A DNA stretch of 64,000 nt from contig NZ_JAVDYC010000001.1 of NCBI RefSeq assembly GCF_031458255.1, forward strand, positions 7,922,501-7,986,500. Reading direction: 5' to 3'. The DNA is from Catenuloplanes niger. Lineage in GTDB: Bacteria; Actinomycetota; Actinomycetes; Mycobacteriales; Micromonosporaceae. Positions 61,949 to 64,000 of the stretch are shown here, piece by piece. A program made the position numbers and the translations under genes. The notes beneath the pieces are model-generated. The model was not told the DNA's origin. It did not search any database and saw only the letters and a list, made by a program, of their open reading frames with translations. Positions within the stretch are counted from its first letter, which is position 1, and each line of letters opens with the position of its first letter.

Positions 61949-62974
61949 ATGGCAGGCGTGAAGAAGATCGGATTCCTGTCGTTCGGGCACTGGCGGGACG
62001 TGCCGGGCTCGCAGACCCGCAGCGCCGCGGACTCGCTGGTGCAGACGATCGAGCTGGCCGAGGCCGCGGAGGAGCTCGGGGTGGACGGCGCGTTCGTGCG
62101 CGTGCACCACTTCGAGCGGCAGCTCGCGTCGCCGTTCCCGCTGCTCGCCGCGATCGGTGCGCGCACCCGCCGGATCGAGATCGGCACCGGCGTGATCGAC
62201 ATGCGCTACGAGAACCCGCTGTACATGGCGGAGGAGGCCGCGGCCGCGGACCTGATCAGCGGCGGGCGGCTGCAGCTCGGGATCAGCCGGGGGTCCCCGG
62301 AGACCGCGCTGCGCGGCGCGGAGACGTTCGGGTACGTGGCGGACGACGCCGCGGAGATGGCCCGGTCGAAGGCCGAGGTGTTCCTGGCCGCGATCGACGG
62401 TGCGCCGGTCGCCCGCACCGACCCGGGCCGGACCGGTGGCGTGAGCGGTCACCTGGCGATCCAGCCGCAGTCGCCGGGTCTGCGCGACCGCGTCTGGTGG
62501 GGTGCGGGCAGCCGCGCGACCGGCCAGTGGGCCGCGAGGCTCGGCGTGCACCTGCAGAGTTCGACGTTGCTGACCGAGGACACCGGCGTGCCGTTCGACC
62601 AGTTGCAGGCCGAGCAGATTCGGCTGTTCAGGGCGGCCTGGGCGGAGCACGGGCACGAGCGGGCGCCGCGGGTGTCCGTGTCCCGCAGCGTGCTGCCGAT
62701 CACCGAGGCGATCGACGAGCTGTACTTCGGCGCGCAGGGCCACGACGACCAGGTCGGGCTGCTGGAGGGGGTGCGGTCGCGGTTCGGGCGCACCTACGTC
62801 GGCGAGCCGGACCGGATCGCGGCGGAGCTGGCCGCGGACGAGGCGGTACGCGAGGCCGATTACGTGCTGTTCACGGTGCCGAACCAGCTGGGCGTCGAGT
62901 ACAACGCGCGGATTCTGGGCACGATCGCGGCCCACGTCGCCCCGGCCATCGGCTGGAAACCGGCGGGCGCGTAG
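61949..62974 (+). CDS. LLM-class flavin-dependent oxidoreductase
   Basis: About 341 residues in the luciferase-like monooxygenase fold. IGFLSFGHWRDV is the first strand, ELAEAAEELGVDGAFVRVHHF, RIEIGTGVIDMRYENPLYMAEEA and LGISRGSPETALRG carry the family segments. These bind FMN or F420. Substrate unknown. The ATG at 61949 is chosen, but a GTG at 61958 three codons later could be used as well. Confidence 0.88.
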   Translation: MAGVKKIGFLSFGHWRDVPGSQTRSAADSLVQTIELAEAAEELGVDGAFVRVHHFERQLASPFPLLAAIGARTRRIEIGTGVIDMRYENPLYMAEEAAAADLISGGRLQLGISRGSPETALRGAETFGYVADDAAEMARSKAEVFLAAIDGAPVARTDPGRTGGVSGHLAIQPQSPGLRDRVWWGAGSRATGQWAARLGVHLQSSTLLTEDTGVPFDQLQAEQIRLFRAAWAEHGHERAPRVSVSRSVLPITEAIDELYFGAQGHDDQVGLLEGVRSRFGRTYVGEPDRIAAELAADEAVREADYVLFTVPNQLGVEYNARILGTIAAHVAPAIGWKPAGA

Positions 62975-63113
62975 AACGGGTGGAGTGTCGCCCTCGCCGG
63001 ATCGCTAGCCATCAACGCACTGAGACCTACGGGTCGGACCGTCCTAAACCGACGGTCGGGGGTATCGCGCGTCGATAGCATCGGCGACCTCTCGACAACC
63101 GTGGAGGTCTTCG

Positions 63114-64000
63114 ATGCGTGTACGGAAACTGCTGGTGATGATGACGGCCGGGCTGCTGACGGCGGTGATGCTGCCCGGCCGGGCGTCGGCCGCGGAGTTC
63201 GGCGATCCGGCGCCGGTGCTGCTGGCCGACTCGTTCGACGACGGCACCCTGGCGGGCTGGGAGCCGGTGTCCGGTTCCTGGGACGCGGCACTGGACGAGG
63301 AGTGGAACGCGACGGTCGCGCGCACCACCGGCCCCGGCCTGCTGCGGACGGCCGGGCCGGGCTGGGCCGACTACGCCGTGACCGTCGACGTCCGGCCGAC
63401 GCCGGGGCAGACGGGTGCCGGGGTGGCGGTGCGGGTGCGCCCGGACGGTAGCCACTACCGGATGGTCATCCGCAACGACATGGTGCCGGCGCTCCAGTAC
63501 GTCTCCGCCCGGGGCACGGTGCAGACGCTCGACACCCTTCCGGCACTGGTCACCCCACCGGGCTGGCGGTCGGCGCGGCTGATCCTCGCGGTCAGGGGCA
63601 GCACGCTGGTCGGGTACACGGCCGGCACCGGTGGTGCCCTGTTCGCCCGCGACGTCCGGTTGGGCGGCGGCCCGGCGGCGCTGGTCAGCTACGGCGGCCC
63701 GGTCGACTTCGACAACGTGCGCGTCGAGTCGTACGCCGCGGCGCAGCCGGACATCCGCTATCCGCTCCGGCCGCCGGGTGCGGACGTGGTTCGCGTCGAG
63801 CCCGGCTACGCGACGATCCGGGTCCACCCGACGATCGACGACACCGGTGTCACGGACTACGTGGTGTATCGCACGTACACGACGGAGTCCAGCGGGGTGA
63901 TCGCGACGCTTCCCGCGGCCGGTACGGTCCGGCTCCCGCTGGACCCGATCGCGCCGTGGATGAACTTCCACGTCATGGCGCGGGACGCGGCCGGCAACGA
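63114..64000 (+). CDS. Secreted protein, cut by the window edge
   Basis: At least 295 residues, running off the right end. A signal peptide ends near residue 26 (PGRASAAEF). A LamG/concanavalin-like domain of about 180 residues follows: LLADSFDDGTLAGWEPVSGSWD, VTVDVRPTPGQTGAGVAVRVRPDG and FDNVRVESYA, with jelly-roll spacing as in DUF1080 or LamG modules. Then a fibronectin-type-III-like strand pattern begins (IRVHPTIDDTGVTDYVVYRT). GGAGG lies 7 nt before the ATG. The missing C-terminus may carry a catalytic domain. Confidence 0.8.
   Translation, partial: MRVRKLLVMMTAGLLTAVMLPGRASAAEFGDPAPVLLADSFDDGTLAGWEPVSGSWDAALDEEWNATVARTTGPGLLRTAGPGWADYAVTVDVRPTPGQTGAGVAVRVRPDGSHYRMVIRNDMVPALQYVSARGTVQTLDTLPALVTPPGWRSARLILAVRGSTLVGYTAGTGGALFARDVRLGGGPAALVSYGGPVDFDNVRVESYAAAQPDIRYPLRPPGADVVRVEPGYATIRVHPTIDDTGVTDYVVYRTYTTESSGVIATLPAAGTVRLPLDPIAPWMNFHVMARDAAGN

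Noticed and set aside
63027-63971. 314-residue minus-strand ORF at the right end
   Set aside because: The plus frame gives a signal peptide and LamG-like domain with a good ribosome site; the minus frame is a shadow.

Overview
The window is GC-rich chromosomal DNA with strongly biased third codon positions, GTG and TTG starts, many 4-bp stop/start overlaps and several apparently leaderless genes. This is actinobacterial. The gene families (DevS/Acg pair, MptB-type mannosyltransferase, EgtA, cobalamin operon behind a B12 riboswitch, BTAD regulator) fit a filamentous actinomycete, most likely Micromonosporaceae. That placement is inferred from family content, not from a marker gene.

Layout. 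0.3-10.1 kb: Hsp70-like protein, a DevS-like sensor kinase coupled to an Acg-type nitroreductase, VOC proteins, an AAA+ ATPase, an M15 peptidase, a deazaflavin-type nitroreductase, a phosphotransferase, an NAD(P)-binding protein and a methyltransferase. 10.4-16.6 kb: citrate synthase, a tandem-domain GDPD lipoprotein-like phosphodiesterase, PPK2 with a PHO-box-like repeat, an APH-like protein and a cold-shock protein. 16.9-22.3 kb: cobalamin riboswitch, a 10-codon leader ORF, then ChlI/ChlD, CobO, CobB, CobE and a 2Fe-2S ferredoxin, all tightly coupled. 22.4-31.5 kb: two paralogous lipoproteins around a SUKH/ankyrin protein, MarR with a CMD protein, an MptB-like enzyme, and a BTAD regulator. 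31.6 kb: a short membrane-anchored peptide made of 13-residue repeats. 32.0-38.1 kb: a sugar ABC importer operon with a 2-hydroxyacid dehydrogenase and a divergent DeoR/LacI hybrid regulator. 38.1-50.1 kb: an accessory island (NUDIX plus SIR2 protein, then two 2-TM proteins bracketing an orphan oxidation/nucleotidyl-transfer cluster). 50.6-64 kb: HD protein, EgtA, Ser/Thr kinase, a questin-oxidase-like gene behind a SoxR-like box, MpaB, dienelactone hydrolase, TetR, CE4 deacetylase with CBM2, a hydrolase-membrane fusion, an LLM flavoenzyme and a secreted protein cut by the window edge.

The island at 41.6-49.3 kb is the most unusual part. It holds two Fe(II)/2-oxoglutarate dioxygenases (PhyH and TauD types), an SDR, a Gfo/Idh/MocA dehydrogenase, an NHL propeller protein and a nucleotidyltransferase-like protein, four of them in one overlapping operon. 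Three separate lesions are visible. A 994-bp IS5-type element with 3-bp target duplication splits the nucleotidyltransferase, and removing it restores one reading frame. The Gfo/Idh gene carries a 1-nt frameshift. The PhyH gene has ATC where a start codon should be. I read this as an undescribed small pathway that has been silenced or is decaying. Its product cannot be named from the sequence.

A second genome habit is visible at several loci: low-complexity Gly/Ala/Ser/Pro inserts inside otherwise normal enzymes, and short tandem duplications that copy the 3' end of a gene, stop codon included, into the downstream spacer.
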